DNA of 64,000 nucleotides, taken from contig NZ_JAVALZ010000001.1 in assembly GCF_030730865.1 (NCBI RefSeq), forward strand, positions 806,001-870,000. Direction: 5' to 3'. The notes below the pieces were generated by a model. It ran no database searches, was not told where the DNA came from, and saw only the letters and a program-made list of their open reading frames with translations. This document shows positions 17,417-25,358 of this stretch, piece by piece. The translations under genes and the position numbers were made by a program. How positions within the stretch are numbered: the stretch's first letter is position 1; each line of letters starts with the position of its first letter. This stretch comes from Uliginosibacterium sp. 31-16 (GTDB lineage: Bacteria; Pseudomonadota; Gammaproteobacteria; Burkholderiales; Rhodocyclaceae).

Positions 17417-18324
17417 CCTCCTCCTTGCACTGGCACATCTGTTACACGGATCAGCGCCTGCACGAAACCCTGGACACGCGGCGAATCTTCGCCGCTTCGG
17501 GTCGCCAAAGCCATTACCAGATCGGCGCCTTCATCCGTGAGCGGCACGAAGCTCACACCCCCCAGACGCAACATCGCCATCGGTGCCGACAGCACGGCAA
17601 CCCCCATGCCGGCAGCCACCAGCCCGATCTGTGTGAGGGCTTCGCGAGCCTCCTGCGTCACTCTGGGAACGAAGCCGGCAGCGGCGCAAAGCTGGTTCAC
17701 GTAATCCACCAGACTGGCACCGGAGCCCGCCGGATAACCGATGAAGGATTCGTCGCGGCACTCGGCAATCGACACCTCGGGCAGGCTTGCCAGACGGTGA
17801 TCTTCCGGCACGATCAGGCACAGGCGGTCACGCCGCAATTCCAGCAGACGCAGCCCCGCTGGAGCAAGCACCTCATTGAACCGCACGAAGCCGATATCGA
17901 GCTCACCACGCTGCAGGGCCGCGAACTGGGCGTGGGTATACATCTCGCGCAGGCGCAGGGTCACTCCCCGGAAATCTTCGCGATAGGCTTTCAGCACCTG
18001 GCGCATCTCGCCGATCAGCACTCCGCTGGAGGTGAATCCGATGCGCAGCTCACCGGATTCACCGCGTGCAATGCGCTGCAGTTCATCGGCGACTCCAGCG
18101 CTGGCACCCAGGATCTCGCGAGCCCGCCCCAGCAGATGCTGGCCGGCTTCAGTCAGTTGCACACTGCGTTTGGTGCGGTGGAAGAGCGTAACGCCCAGCT
18201 CGGCCTCCAGCGCCTGAATCTGCTGGGACAAGGGCGGCTGGCCGATGTGCAGGCGCGCCGCCGCGCGAGTGAAGTGCAGCTCTTCGGCAACGGCCAGAAA
18301 ATAACGCAGATGACGCAACTCCAC
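17413..18324 (-). CDS. LysR-type transcriptional regulator
   Basis: 303 aa. N-terminal winged helix-turn-helix (MELRHLRYFLAVAEELHFTR ... LHIGQPPLSQQIQALE) and a C-terminal effector-binding domain of two alpha/beta lobes (LRIGFTSSGVLIGEM, DIGFVRFNEV). It is divergent from an aroE-like gene, the usual geometry for a LysR protein that controls its neighbour. The N-terminal sequence resembles regulators of aromatic or hydroaromatic catabolism, so shikimate/quinate-like ligands are a reasonable guess. Confidence 0.92.
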   Translation of the reverse strand: MELRHLRYFLAVAEELHFTRAAARLHIGQPPLSQQIQALEAELGVTLFHRTKRSVQLTEAGQHLLGRAREILGASAGVADELQRIARGESGELRIGFTSSGVLIGEMRQVLKAYREDFRGVTLRLREMYTHAQFAALQRGELDIGFVRFNEVLAPAGLRLLELRRDRLCLIVPEDHRLASLPEVSIAECRDESFIGYPAGSGASLVDYVNQLCAAAGFVPRVTQEAREALTQIGLVAAGMGVAVLSAPMAMLRLGGVSFVPLTDEGADLVMALATRSGEDSPRVQGFVQALIRVTDVPVQGGG

Positions 18325-18344
18325 TCATATCTCCAGACGATTAA

Positions 18345-18355
18345 TTCATCCTGAA
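18345..18355. promoter_or_regulatory. Candidate LysR operator
   Basis: TTCA-TCC-TGAA is a perfect short dyad in the 102-bp LysR/aroE divergent spacer, 21 nt before the LysR start. LysR-type regulators bind T-N11-A dyads at such positions. An AT-rich run (AAATATATATTGG) adjoins it and may hold the core promoters. Confidence 0.4.
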
Positions 18356-18426
18356 ATATATATTGGACAGGGTGTTACGCCAAACCTAAGATCATCGCCA
18401 TTCCGCTTTCCTGCCCGGAGCCTTTC

Positions 18427-19251
18427 ATGACCGACCGCTACGCCATCATCGGCAACCCCATCGCCCAGGCCAAGTCGCCTGCCCTGCAGAGTGCCTTCGC
18501 CAGACAGTGCGGACAGGACATGGAGTACGGTGCGATCCTCGGCGAGCTGGATGGCTTCGCAGCGGCGGTGCGCGCATTCCAGCAAAGCGGCGGCAAGGGC
18601 ATGAACATCACCATGCCCTTCAAGCTTGAAGCCTTCGAACTGGCCGACGAGCTGACTCCGCGTGGCCGCGCGGCCGGCGCGATCAACATGTTCACGCTGC
18701 GCGCCGACGGCACGATCCTCGGCGACAACACCGACGGCTTCGGCATCATGCGCGACATCACCCACAACCTCGGCCGCTCGCTCAAGGGCGCACGCGTGCT
18801 GTTGCTGGGCGCCGGTGGCGCGGTGCGCGGCACCCTGCTGCCGCTCTTCGACGAACAGCCGGCGGAAATCTTCATCGCTAACCGTACCGCCAGCAAGGCC
18901 GTGGAGCTGGCCGCCGAATTCGGCGCACAGGCTCGCGGCATCCGGCTTGCCGGCGGCGGTTTCGCCGACATCGCCGGACGCTTCGATGTGGTCATCAACG
19001 GTTCGGCGTCTTCCATGACCAACGATGTGCCACCTTTGCCCGCCGGCGTGTGGGACCAGGATTCGCTGGCCTATGACATGGCTTACAAGAAAGAGCCAAC
19101 TGCCTTCGTGCTCGCCGCACGGGCGGCCGGTGTCGGCCAGACCGCCGACGGGCTGGGCATGGTGGTCGAACAGGGCGCCGAGTGCTTCTTCCTGTGGCGC
19201 GGCCAGCGCCCGGATACCGCTCCAGTCATCGCCGCGCTGCGTGTGGCGTGA
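18427..19251 (+). CDS. aroE: Shikimate dehydrogenase family protein (AroE-like)
   Basis: NADP-dependent reduction of 3-dehydroshikimate to shikimate, or a relative acting on quinate or a similar acid. 274 aa. The substrate-binding loop reads NPIAQAKSPAL (SKSP in typical AroE is AKSP here). Catalytic Lys66 lies in MPFKLEAF and Asp103 in GDNTDGFG. The cofactor loop is LLGAGGAVRG, and the usual NRTASKA motif follows. Its own LysR regulator and a TauE-type exporter flank it, so it may be a catabolic second copy and not the biosynthetic AroE. Specificity cannot be settled from sequence alone. Confidence 0.85.
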   Translation: MTDRYAIIGNPIAQAKSPALQSAFARQCGQDMEYGAILGELDGFAAAVRAFQQSGGKGMNITMPFKLEAFELADELTPRGRAAGAINMFTLRADGTILGDNTDGFGIMRDITHNLGRSLKGARVLLLGAGGAVRGTLLPLFDEQPAEIFIANRTASKAVELAAEFGAQARGIRLAGGGFADIAGRFDVVINGSASSMTNDVPPLPAGVWDQDSLAYDMAYKKEPTAFVLAARAAGVGQTADGLGMVVEQGAECFFLWRGQRPDTAPVIAALRVA

Positions 19252-19257
19252 TTCCTG

Positions 19258-19283
19258 TGGGAGCGACGCTCACGTCGCTCCCA
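19258..19283. terminator. Perfect hairpin after aroE (terminator or REP-like)
   Basis: TGGGAGCGACG / CGTCGCTCCCA is a perfect 11-bp stem with a CTCA tetraloop, 6 nt after the aroE stop codon. No T-run follows. The sequence resembles the GGGAGCG-type REP palindromes known from pseudomonads, but only one copy was seen here. Confidence 0.6.
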
Positions 19284-19319
19284 TAACCCTGCTCCGTTCT
19301 TCCGAGGTCCCGCCTCACT

Positions 19320-20093
19320 GTGTCTCACGAACTCCTGATCCTGCTGCCGATCTCCTTCATCACCGGAGCCATCAATGCCGCCATTGGTGGTGGTGGCCTG
19401 ATCGGCATCCCGGCCTTCTATAACGTCCTCACCACTTTTTCACCCGCCCAGATCATGGGGGTGGACAAGCTCTCATCGGTGATGGGCCACGGCATGTCGA
19501 TCCGTCAGTACGCGCGGAACATGAACCTGCCCTGGCGTCTGATGCTGCCAACGGTGATCACCGCCTTTGCCGGCTCCTACATGGGCGTGCGCATGCTCAA
19601 CCTGATGCCCACCCAGTGGATGCGTCCGGTGATCATCGTGGTACTGGCGATCATGCTGGTTTATACGTGGTTCAAACCACAACTCGGGCATGTCGACACC
19701 AGCCGCATCCCGATCCGCGCCGATCTCGCCAAGGGCGCCGCACTGGGACTGGCACTCGGTTTCTACGACGGGTTCATCGGCCCGGGAACAGGCAGTTTCC
19801 TGCTGTTCCTGTTCGTCCACTTTTTCCACTTTGATTTCCTGCGCGCCACCGCCTGCGCCAAGGTTGTGAACTTCGGCACCAACGCCGCCACGCTGGTATT
19901 CCTGATTCCGGCAGGCATGGTCGATTACGGCCTCGCCGTGCCATTGGGCATCGCGGCCATCGGCGGCTCGGTCGTCGGAGCCCGGCTGGCCATGAAAGGC
20001 GGCAACCAGTGGATCCGGCGCCTGTTCCTGATTCTGGCAGTCGGTCTGCTCTGCAAACTGCTGTGGCAGACAATCGCGCCCTGGCTGAGCTGA
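19320..20093 (+). CDS. TauE/SafE-family membrane transporter
   Basis: 257-aa inner-membrane protein with seven to eight predicted helices and the family's glycine-rich N-terminal motif (FITGAINAAIGGGGLIGIPA). The second half contains GFYDGFIGPGTGSFLLF. Members export sulfonates, sulfite or small organic anions. The start is a GTG at 19320. It lies downstream of aroE behind a strong hairpin, so co-transcription is uncertain. Confidence 0.85.
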   Translation: MSHELLILLPISFITGAINAAIGGGGLIGIPAFYNVLTTFSPAQIMGVDKLSSVMGHGMSIRQYARNMNLPWRLMLPTVITAFAGSYMGVRMLNLMPTQWMRPVIIVVLAIMLVYTWFKPQLGHVDTSRIPIRADLAKGAALGLALGFYDGFIGPGTGSFLLFLFVHFFHFDFLRATACAKVVNFGTNAATLVFLIPAGMVDYGLAVPLGIAAIGGSVVGARLAMKGGNQWIRRLFLILAVGLLCKLLWQTIAPWLS

Positions 20094-20190
20094 GCGTCCG
20101 CCCGCTGCGGTTGTACCGTGAGACGTTTCTGATCTATCGTTGTGCTAGGGCTTGCTCCCAAACGCCTGAACCCAACCCAGAGAGAAGATC

Positions 20191-20640
20191 ATGACAAACG
20201 TACGCCAGATCCTGGATGCCAAGAAGAATCAGCAGATCCACTCGGTCAGCCCCCAGGCCTCGATCTTCGAGGCGCTGGAGTTGATGGCGAAAAAAGATGT
20301 CAGCGCCGTACTGGTGCTTGAAGACGAACGTCTGGTAGGCATCTTTACCGAGCGCGACTACGCCCGCAAAGTCATTCTGAAAGGCCGCAACTCGCGAGAC
20401 ACCCGGATCAGCGAGTTGATGACCCAGAACCTCCTGACCATCTCGCCCAGCCAGACCGTGGAAGACGTGATGACGATCATGACGGAGAACCGTTTCCGCC
20501 ATCTTCCGGTTGTCGAGCGCGGCCAGCTGATCGGCATCGTGACGATTGGTGACGCGGTCAAGACCGTGATCGACCAGCAGCAGCAAACCATCAACCAGCT
20601 GGCAGGCTACATTGCCGGAGATATTGCCCCGGGGATGTGA
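20191..20640 (+). CDS. CBS-domain pair protein
   Basis: 149 aa consisting almost entirely of two CBS motifs (Bateman module): VSAVLVLEDERLVGIFTERD near residue 37 and FRHLPVVERGQLIGIVTIGD near 97. Stand-alone modules of this kind bind adenosine nucleotides, and the partner protein is unknown. AGAGAGAAG precedes the ATG. A terminator follows. Confidence 0.88.
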   Translation: MTNVRQILDAKKNQQIHSVSPQASIFEALELMAKKDVSAVLVLEDERLVGIFTERDYARKVILKGRNSRDTRISELMTQNLLTISPSQTVEDVMTIMTENRFRHLPVVERGQLIGIVTIGDAVKTVIDQQQQTINQLAGYIAGDIAPGM

Positions 20641-20660
20641 GGCGTCCGCCCCGTCCAGTC

Positions 20661-20690
20661 ATGGCCGATAGCATGATCGGCCATTGTTTT
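20661..20690 (+). terminator. Terminator after the CBS gene
   Basis: Perfect 9-bp stem ATGGCCGAT / ATCGGCCAT with a 6-nt loop, followed by TGTTTTG. Confidence 0.75.
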
Positions 20691-20774
20691 GTCTGCGAGA
20701 TGCGTATTGTTCTCAATACACCGTTGATTTGATTGGATATTTTTCGTCTGAAAGTAAAATTCAGGGCAAAAACC

Positions 20775-20804
20775 GGTGATAATCCGGCTCCTCCGGAAAT
20801 CACC
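20775..20804 (+). promoter_or_regulatory. Leader hairpin just upstream of the cation-efflux gene
   Basis: GGTGAT-AA-TCCGG pairs with CCGGA-A-ATCACC around a CTCCT loop (11 bp with a small internal loop), ending 9 nt before the ATG at 20814. The only purine-rich candidate ribosome binding site, CCGGAAA, lies inside the 3' arm, so the hairpin could limit translation. I do not recognise it as a known metal riboswitch. If translation started at the TTG at 20733, the hairpin would be inside the coding region. Confidence 0.45.
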
Positions 20805-20813
20805 CGTCATGCC

Positions 20814-21752
20814 ATGAGTCGCAAGAAGAACGTCGCCCTGCTGTCCGTCGCCTCCAACACCCTGCTGATCACCCTGAAGCTGATCGCGGGGACTTTGTCG
20901 GGCTCGGTCTCCATCATTTCCGAAGCGATCCACTCGATGATGGATCTGGTTGCCGCCGTCATCGCATTCTTCGCAGTGCGTCTGGCCGATGCACCGCCGG
21001 ACGAAGATCATCCTTATGGGCACGAAAAATTCGAGAACGTGTCAGGCGTCATCGAAGGGGTGCTGATCGTTGTCGCCGCCGTGTGGATCATTGTTGAAGC
21101 GGTGCACAAACTGTTCAACCCGGCACCGCTTGAGGCGGCCGCCTGGGGGGTTGCGGTGATGTTCGTCTCGGCGCTGGTGAATACGCTGGTTTCGCGTCTG
21201 CTCTACAAGGTTGCGCGGGAAGAACATTCCATGGCGCTGGAAGCCGATGCGCTGCATCTGAAGGCCGACGTTTACACCTCGCTGGGCGTGGGTGCCGGTC
21301 TCGCCGCCATCTGGCTGACCGGCTGGCACCAGCTTGACCCGCTGGTGGCGATTGCGGTGGCGCTGTTCATCCTGAAGGAAGCCTTTGAACTCATCGCCAG
21401 GGCGTTTGCGCCGCTGATCGACGCCAGCCTGCCAAAGGAAGAGATCGACGCCATCCACGCCGCACTGAGCCGCCACGCGCATGACTATATCGATTACCAC
21501 AACCTGCGCACCCGTCAGTCCGGCAAGATCCGCCACGTCGACCTGCACGTCACCCTGCATCGTTACAGCACACTGGAAAATGCTCATGCGCTGTGTGACC
21601 GGCTGGAGGCTGAAATCGAAAGCGTGATTGCCCACGCCAACGTACTGATCCACTCGGACCCCTGCGACGCCAGCTGCACCTGCCCGGATCAGGTTTTTGC
21701 ACGGCCGATCAGCACGACGCCGGCAATGACCAGCGCCGCACCGAACAGCTGA
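20814..21752 (+). CDS. Cation diffusion facilitator family metal efflux protein
   Basis: About 312 aa, six predicted helices plus a C-terminal cytoplasmic ferredoxin-like domain. Metal-site motifs are HSMMDL in TM2 and HLKADV in TM5, and the histidine-containing loop DEDHPYGHEKFE is typical of the FieF/ZitB family, proton-driven exporters of Zn, Fe, Mn or Cd. The C-terminus has Cys-rich DPCDASCTCP. ATG 20814 gives the usual N-terminus; a TTG at 20733 is an alternative. The 3' end overlaps the convergent EamA gene by 64 nt. Confidence 0.9.
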   Translation: MSRKKNVALLSVASNTLLITLKLIAGTLSGSVSIISEAIHSMMDLVAAVIAFFAVRLADAPPDEDHPYGHEKFENVSGVIEGVLIVVAAVWIIVEAVHKLFNPAPLEAAAWGVAVMFVSALVNTLVSRLLYKVAREEHSMALEADALHLKADVYTSLGVGAGLAAIWLTGWHQLDPLVAIAVALFILKEAFELIARAFAPLIDASLPKEEIDAIHAALSRHAHDYIDYHNLRTRQSGKIRHVDLHVTLHRYSTLENAHALCDRLEAEIESVIAHANVLIHSDPCDASCTCPDQVFARPISTTPAMTSAAPNS

Positions 21753-22585
21753 ATCGTTCCCAGCGATTCACCGAGAAAGGCCCAGCCGAACAGGATGGTC
21801 AGCACCGGACCCAGCGTGCCGATCATCGAGGTCGCGCTGGCGCCGATGCGGCGCATGGCCACGGCAATCAGCCAGATCGGCAGCACGGTCGACAGCAGCG
21901 CCATGGCCAAAGCCAGAGCATGCACCTGCCAGGGCTGGGCGAGACTGGCCAGCGGCCGCATCACGACAAACTGCAACAGGCTCAGCACGCACGCCACGCT
22001 GGTGGCGAACGCCGCCACACGCGTGGCGCCCAGCGTCTTCACTTCTTCGCCGCTGAGCATCAGATAGATTGCGTAAGAAAGAGTGCTGCCGAAAACCAGC
22101 AGGCAGCCCAGCGCCACATTGCTGCCGGCCTGGGTCAGGTCCAGATCGTGCGATACGGCCAGCGCGATGCCGATGTAACACAACAGCATGGGCAGATACA
22201 TGGCCCGCGTCACCCGCTTGCCGAGGAAAACCGCAGACAGGATGACCACCAGCGTCGGATAGATGAACAGGATCAGACGCTCCAGCGCTGCCGTCACATA
22301 ACGCAAACCGAGGAAATCCAGGTAGCTCGCCAGATAGTAGCCAGTGACGCCCAGCACCAGCAGCATCAGCAGATCACGGCGACTCAGGGTGCGTGGCTCA
22401 CGGTACGAGATGCTGAAACCCATCGCGATGAAGAAAGGCAGCGCATAACCCATGCGCAATGCCAGCAGGGTTTCCGCATCCACGCCGTAACGATAGGCCA
22501 GCTTGACGAAGATGGCCTTGAACGAAAAACACACCGCGCCCAGCACGGCAAAGGCAAAGCCGGAAACCTGACCCAGCCCCCGCAT
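21689..22585 (-). CDS. EamA/DMT-family transporter (second)
   Basis: 298-aa protein with ten hydrophobic segments in two EamA halves (FAVLGAVCFSFKAIFVKLAY at the N-terminus; MIGTLGPVLTILFGWAFLGE near residue 250). The ATG at 22585 follows the stop codon of the upstream EamA gene by 1 nt, so the two transporters are coupled and could act as a pair or on related substrates. The substrate is unknown. Confidence 0.88.
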   Translation of the reverse strand: MRGLGQVSGFAFAVLGAVCFSFKAIFVKLAYRYGVDAETLLALRMGYALPFFIAMGFSISYREPRTLSRRDLLMLLVLGVTGYYLASYLDFLGLRYVTAALERLILFIYPTLVVILSAVFLGKRVTRAMYLPMLLCYIGIALAVSHDLDLTQAGSNVALGCLLVFGSTLSYAIYLMLSGEEVKTLGATRVAAFATSVACVLSLLQFVVMRPLASLAQPWQVHALALAMALLSTVLPIWLIAVAMRRIGASATSMIGTLGPVLTILFGWAFLGESLGTIQLFGAALVIAGVVLIGRAKT

Positions 22586-22586
22586 G

Positions 22587-23486
22587 TCAGGCCACCTGCA
22601 TGCGCTGGCGATTTGCGTACACGCCATGCAGTTCGTTGAGCAGCAAGGCTGCGATCACCACCGCACCACCTTGCAAGGTTGCCAGGGTCGGCACTTCGCT
22701 CGCCCCCAGCCACGCCCACAGCGGGCCAAGCACCACTTCGAGCTCGGCCAGCAGTGAAACCTGCGGCGCAGACAGGCTGCGCGCCGCCACCACCATCAGC
22801 ATGCATGGCAGGGCCAGCTGGAAGCAGCCCAGCACACCCAGAATCTGCACGTCATGCAGGGTCGCCTGGAATGGAAAAGCAAACGGCAGCATCAGCAGCG
22901 CCGAAAAGCTCGCCCCCAGACACACTGCCGGCACCAGATCCACCGCATGCCCGGAGCGCTTGAACACGATCACGTTGATCGCTGAGGCCAGCGGCACCAC
23001 GAAGGCAATGCACATGCCCAGCACATCGCGGGCGCTGCCGGCCTGAACGCCGCCGGAAAAGATCCAGGCCATGCCCGCCACCGCCAGCACGATGGCCAGC
23101 CAGGTTGCGCCCGCAATCGGCTCGCGCAGAACCACCCAAGTCAGCAGCGCGGTGAGCAGCGGCGAGGCACAGCTCACCACCAGCGTATTGCTGGTCGAAG
23201 TCAGGGTCAGCGCAATCATGAAACTGGTAAACATTGCTCCCCACAACAGGCCGGATACGAGCAAGGACCGGCTCGGCCGGCGCAAGGCGGTCAGCGCCTC
23301 ATGACCCCGCGTCGCCAGCAAGGCGAGGATCACGAAAACGGCACAGAAGGCACTGCGCCAGAAGGTCACCTCGAAGCTGCGCGCCGCATCCAGATGCCGC
23401 GTGAGCACGCCTGCCGTGCTCCACAGCAGAGCGCAAAAAATCATCACGGCAACGGCCGCCGGACGGCTGTAACGACGGGTAAACAT
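22587..23486 (-). CDS. EamA/DMT-family transporter (third)
   Basis: 299-aa inner-membrane protein with two EamA domains (VMIFCALLWSTAGVLTRHLD; LLAELEVVLGPLWAWLGASE). It is sandwiched between the thioesterase gene (1-nt gap) and the second EamA gene (1-nt gap) in a tight three-gene unit. ATG 23486 is preferred over one five codons upstream because it sits just after the thioesterase stop codon. Confidence 0.88.
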   Translation of the reverse strand: MFTRRYSRPAAVAVMIFCALLWSTAGVLTRHLDAARSFEVTFWRSAFCAVFVILALLATRGHEALTALRRPSRSLLVSGLLWGAMFTSFMIALTLTSTSNTLVVSCASPLLTALLTWVVLREPIAGATWLAIVLAVAGMAWIFSGGVQAGSARDVLGMCIAFVVPLASAINVIVFKRSGHAVDLVPAVCLGASFSALLMLPFAFPFQATLHDVQILGVLGCFQLALPCMLMVVAARSLSAPQVSLLAELEVVLGPLWAWLGASEVPTLATLQGGAVVIAALLLNELHGVYANRQRMQVA

Positions 23487-23487
23487 T

Positions 23488-23934
23488 TCAGCTCGCCTCA
23501 AGCAGGGCCATCACCTCGGCCTCGTCTTCCACGATGGCAAAGGCGCTGCGCACCTCGGCCAGAATCGGCCGCGGCAGGCCGGCGCGGATGTCGATGAAGA
23601 CCCAGGCGGTCTCCGCACGCGCGATCACCTGACGATCACTCTCACGCCAGAAAAGGTACTTGCGCGTACTGCTGCGCTCGCCCATGTCAGCCACCCAGGT
23701 CACCAGATTGAGCGGATCGTCGAGCAGCGCCGGGCGCAGGTATTCAATGAAATGCGAGCGGATCACCCAGGAACAGCGCTTCTCGAAATAGCGCTCCATC
23801 GGCCAGCCCAGATCCGTGGTGTGGGCGATCGCCACATCCTGCATCCACTGCAGATACGCGACGTTATTGACGTGACGATGCACGTCGATGGCTTCGGCGG
23901 GAACGGCAAAACGCTGGCTGAAAATACGGGTCAT
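23488..23934 (-). CDS. Acyl-CoA thioesterase, hotdog fold (4HBT/YbgC type)
   Basis: 148-aa single hotdog-fold protein. The family signature is AIDVHRHVNNVAYLQWMQDV, with the catalytic Asp replaced by His-rich HRHVNN as in FadM/4HBT-II members, and RSHFIEYLRPALL follows. It probably hydrolyses acyl-CoA. First gene of the thioesterase-EamA-EamA unit. The ATG at 23934 is chosen because upstream in-frame sequence has no domain similarity. A dyad-repeat array begins right at its start. Confidence 0.85.
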   Translation of the reverse strand: MTRIFSQRFAVPAEAIDVHRHVNNVAYLQWMQDVAIAHTTDLGWPMERYFEKRCSWVIRSHFIEYLRPALLDDPLNLVTWVADMGERSSTRKYLFWRESDRQVIARAETAWVFIDIRAGLPRPILAEVRSAFAIVEDEAEVMALLEAS

Positions 23935-24044
23935 GGCAGATCGGCTCGGGTACTGGGCTGCAGGGCAGGCTGGCCGGAGAGGCGCACAGCGCCTCGCTGC
24001 ACACACAGGCATGCTGAAGAAGCTTGCTGCGTGCGGGTTCTGGC
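23934..24044. repeat. Dyad-repeat array upstream of the thioesterase (locus 2, partly decayed)
   Basis: Left arms TGGCAGA (23934), CCGGAGA (23974) and CTGAAGA (24014) are spaced exactly 40 bp apart. Right arms are degraded: GCTGCAG at 23957, then no clear match, then TCTGG at 24039. The array sits in the promoter region of the thioesterase-EamA-EamA unit (spacer 23935-24117). Confidence 0.5.
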
Positions 24045-24117
24045 GACTGTGTGGCATGCAACCTGAACATACCAGAACGTATTCTGCCATGCGGCAGTGC
24101 AGCGTACCCGATCCGTT

Positions 24118-25275
24118 TCAAGCGTTTTTGCGGACCGGCAGCAATTCCCGGAACACCTCCGGCAGCAGACAGGTCTGCAGGCTGCGCTGGCTGAAGAGAA
24201 AGCGTCCGTCGCAGACGAAGCCCAGTTCCTGCCAATCAACCGCGGTATTCAACAACTCGATGGCACGGTCGATATCCAGCGCCGGATCCTTCGGAAACAG
24301 TGCCAGAATCGAGCCATCGTAGTTTTCGCAGGCGTGGGTGAAAAACGGGTTGGCGCGCCGCGTCTTGCCATTCACATAAATGCGGCGGGACTCCGAAATG
24401 TGATGCCGGCGGCCCCATTTCCACCAGTTCGATTCATCAAAATGCGTCACCCGCCGCTCAAGCAAGCGCGCCTTGTGGGCTTCGAGATGGGCGTTCCGCA
24501 CATCGAAATACATGCGCCGGGTCTGCCCGGTATCCACGGTCTTCGAACACACGAAATCCATATTGCCTTGCGGGTGCGTGAAGATTTCGTCTGCGCCAGA
24601 GACTGCGCCGACGCGCACGTCGAACACTTCGGCGAGCGGCATCGTGTAATCGTTGCGCAGGAACATCAGCTGGCCATCGACCAGCGTGAATACATGCCGG
24701 CCATCACGCATGCGCCGGTCCATGCGACCTTTTTCGAAGCGGAAGATGGCGCAGTTCGGCACGAATTTCCCGAAGATGCTGCTGTCGCCGGTTTCGATGA
24801 AATCGGTGATCGTGCCCTGCTCGAACAACCAGGCATTCAGCTTGCGCGCAGCGGTCAGCTTGATGAAATCACGCGGCACGATGAAGATCAGCTCACCGCC
24901 GGGATTCAGATGGCGCACGCATTTCTCGATGAAAAACAGAAACAGGTTGCTGCGCGAATCGAACAGCGTCATGTCCAGCCGGGCACGGGTTTCCGGCAGC
25001 ACATCCTGAAAGCGCACGTAAGGCGGATTGCCGATGATGCTGTCAAATTTCTCGGTCTCGGGGTAGGCAAAAAAATCCATCCGCAGGGCCTGCGCCGGCG
25101 CCACGCGCTCATCCAGCTCGATCGCCACGCAGCCCGGCAGTTCGCGCGCGAATGCTCCGTCGCCGCAGGACGGCTCCAGCACCCGGCCCTGCTTGCGCCG
25201 CAAGGCGAGCATCTGCTGCACCACCATGGGCGGAGTGAAAACCTGACCGAAATGTTCAACAGGGTGAAAAGGCAC
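24118..25275 (-). CDS. Solitary N6-adenine DNA methyltransferase-like protein
   Basis: 385 aa. SAM-binding motif I reads LEPSCGDGAFAREL near residue 35, and motif IV is the N6-adenine signature NPPY (IIGNPPYVRF) near 87. The C-terminal part is a TaqI-like target recognition region (VDTGQTRRMYFDVRN, INPxx-free). The order I-IV-TRD fits the gamma class. No restriction endonuclease gene is adjacent; the neighbours are a thioesterase and a rhomboid. It could methylate DNA for regulation, or be a remnant or relative acting on another substrate. Confidence 0.8.
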   Translation of the reverse strand: MPFHPVEHFGQVFTPPMVVQQMLALRRKQGRVLEPSCGDGAFARELPGCVAIELDERVAPAQALRMDFFAYPETEKFDSIIGNPPYVRFQDVLPETRARLDMTLFDSRSNLFLFFIEKCVRHLNPGGELIFIVPRDFIKLTAARKLNAWLFEQGTITDFIETGDSSIFGKFVPNCAIFRFEKGRMDRRMRDGRHVFTLVDGQLMFLRNDYTMPLAEVFDVRVGAVSGADEIFTHPQGNMDFVCSKTVDTGQTRRMYFDVRNAHLEAHKARLLERRVTHFDESNWWKWGRRHHISESRRIYVNGKTRRANPFFTHACENYDGSILALFPKDPALDIDRAIELLNTAVDWQELGFVCDGRFLFSQRSLQTCLLPEVFRELLPVRKNA

Positions 25276-25358
25276 GAGAGGTACGCCAGGCAGAACAAAG
25301 CGGCATTCTACCGGCTGGCTGCACCGCCTGCGGCGAAGCCCGTTAGAATGCCGACACC

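Noticed and set aside
19258-19283. The hairpin after aroE as a proven REP element
   Set aside because: Only one copy was seen in this window, so it is listed as a terminator or REP-like hairpin only.
20733-20813. N-terminal extension of the cation-efflux protein from a TTG start
   Set aside because: The extra 27 residues are not seen in the family, the region is AT-rich like a leader, and it contains a strong hairpin. The ATG at 20814 is preferred, though not proven.
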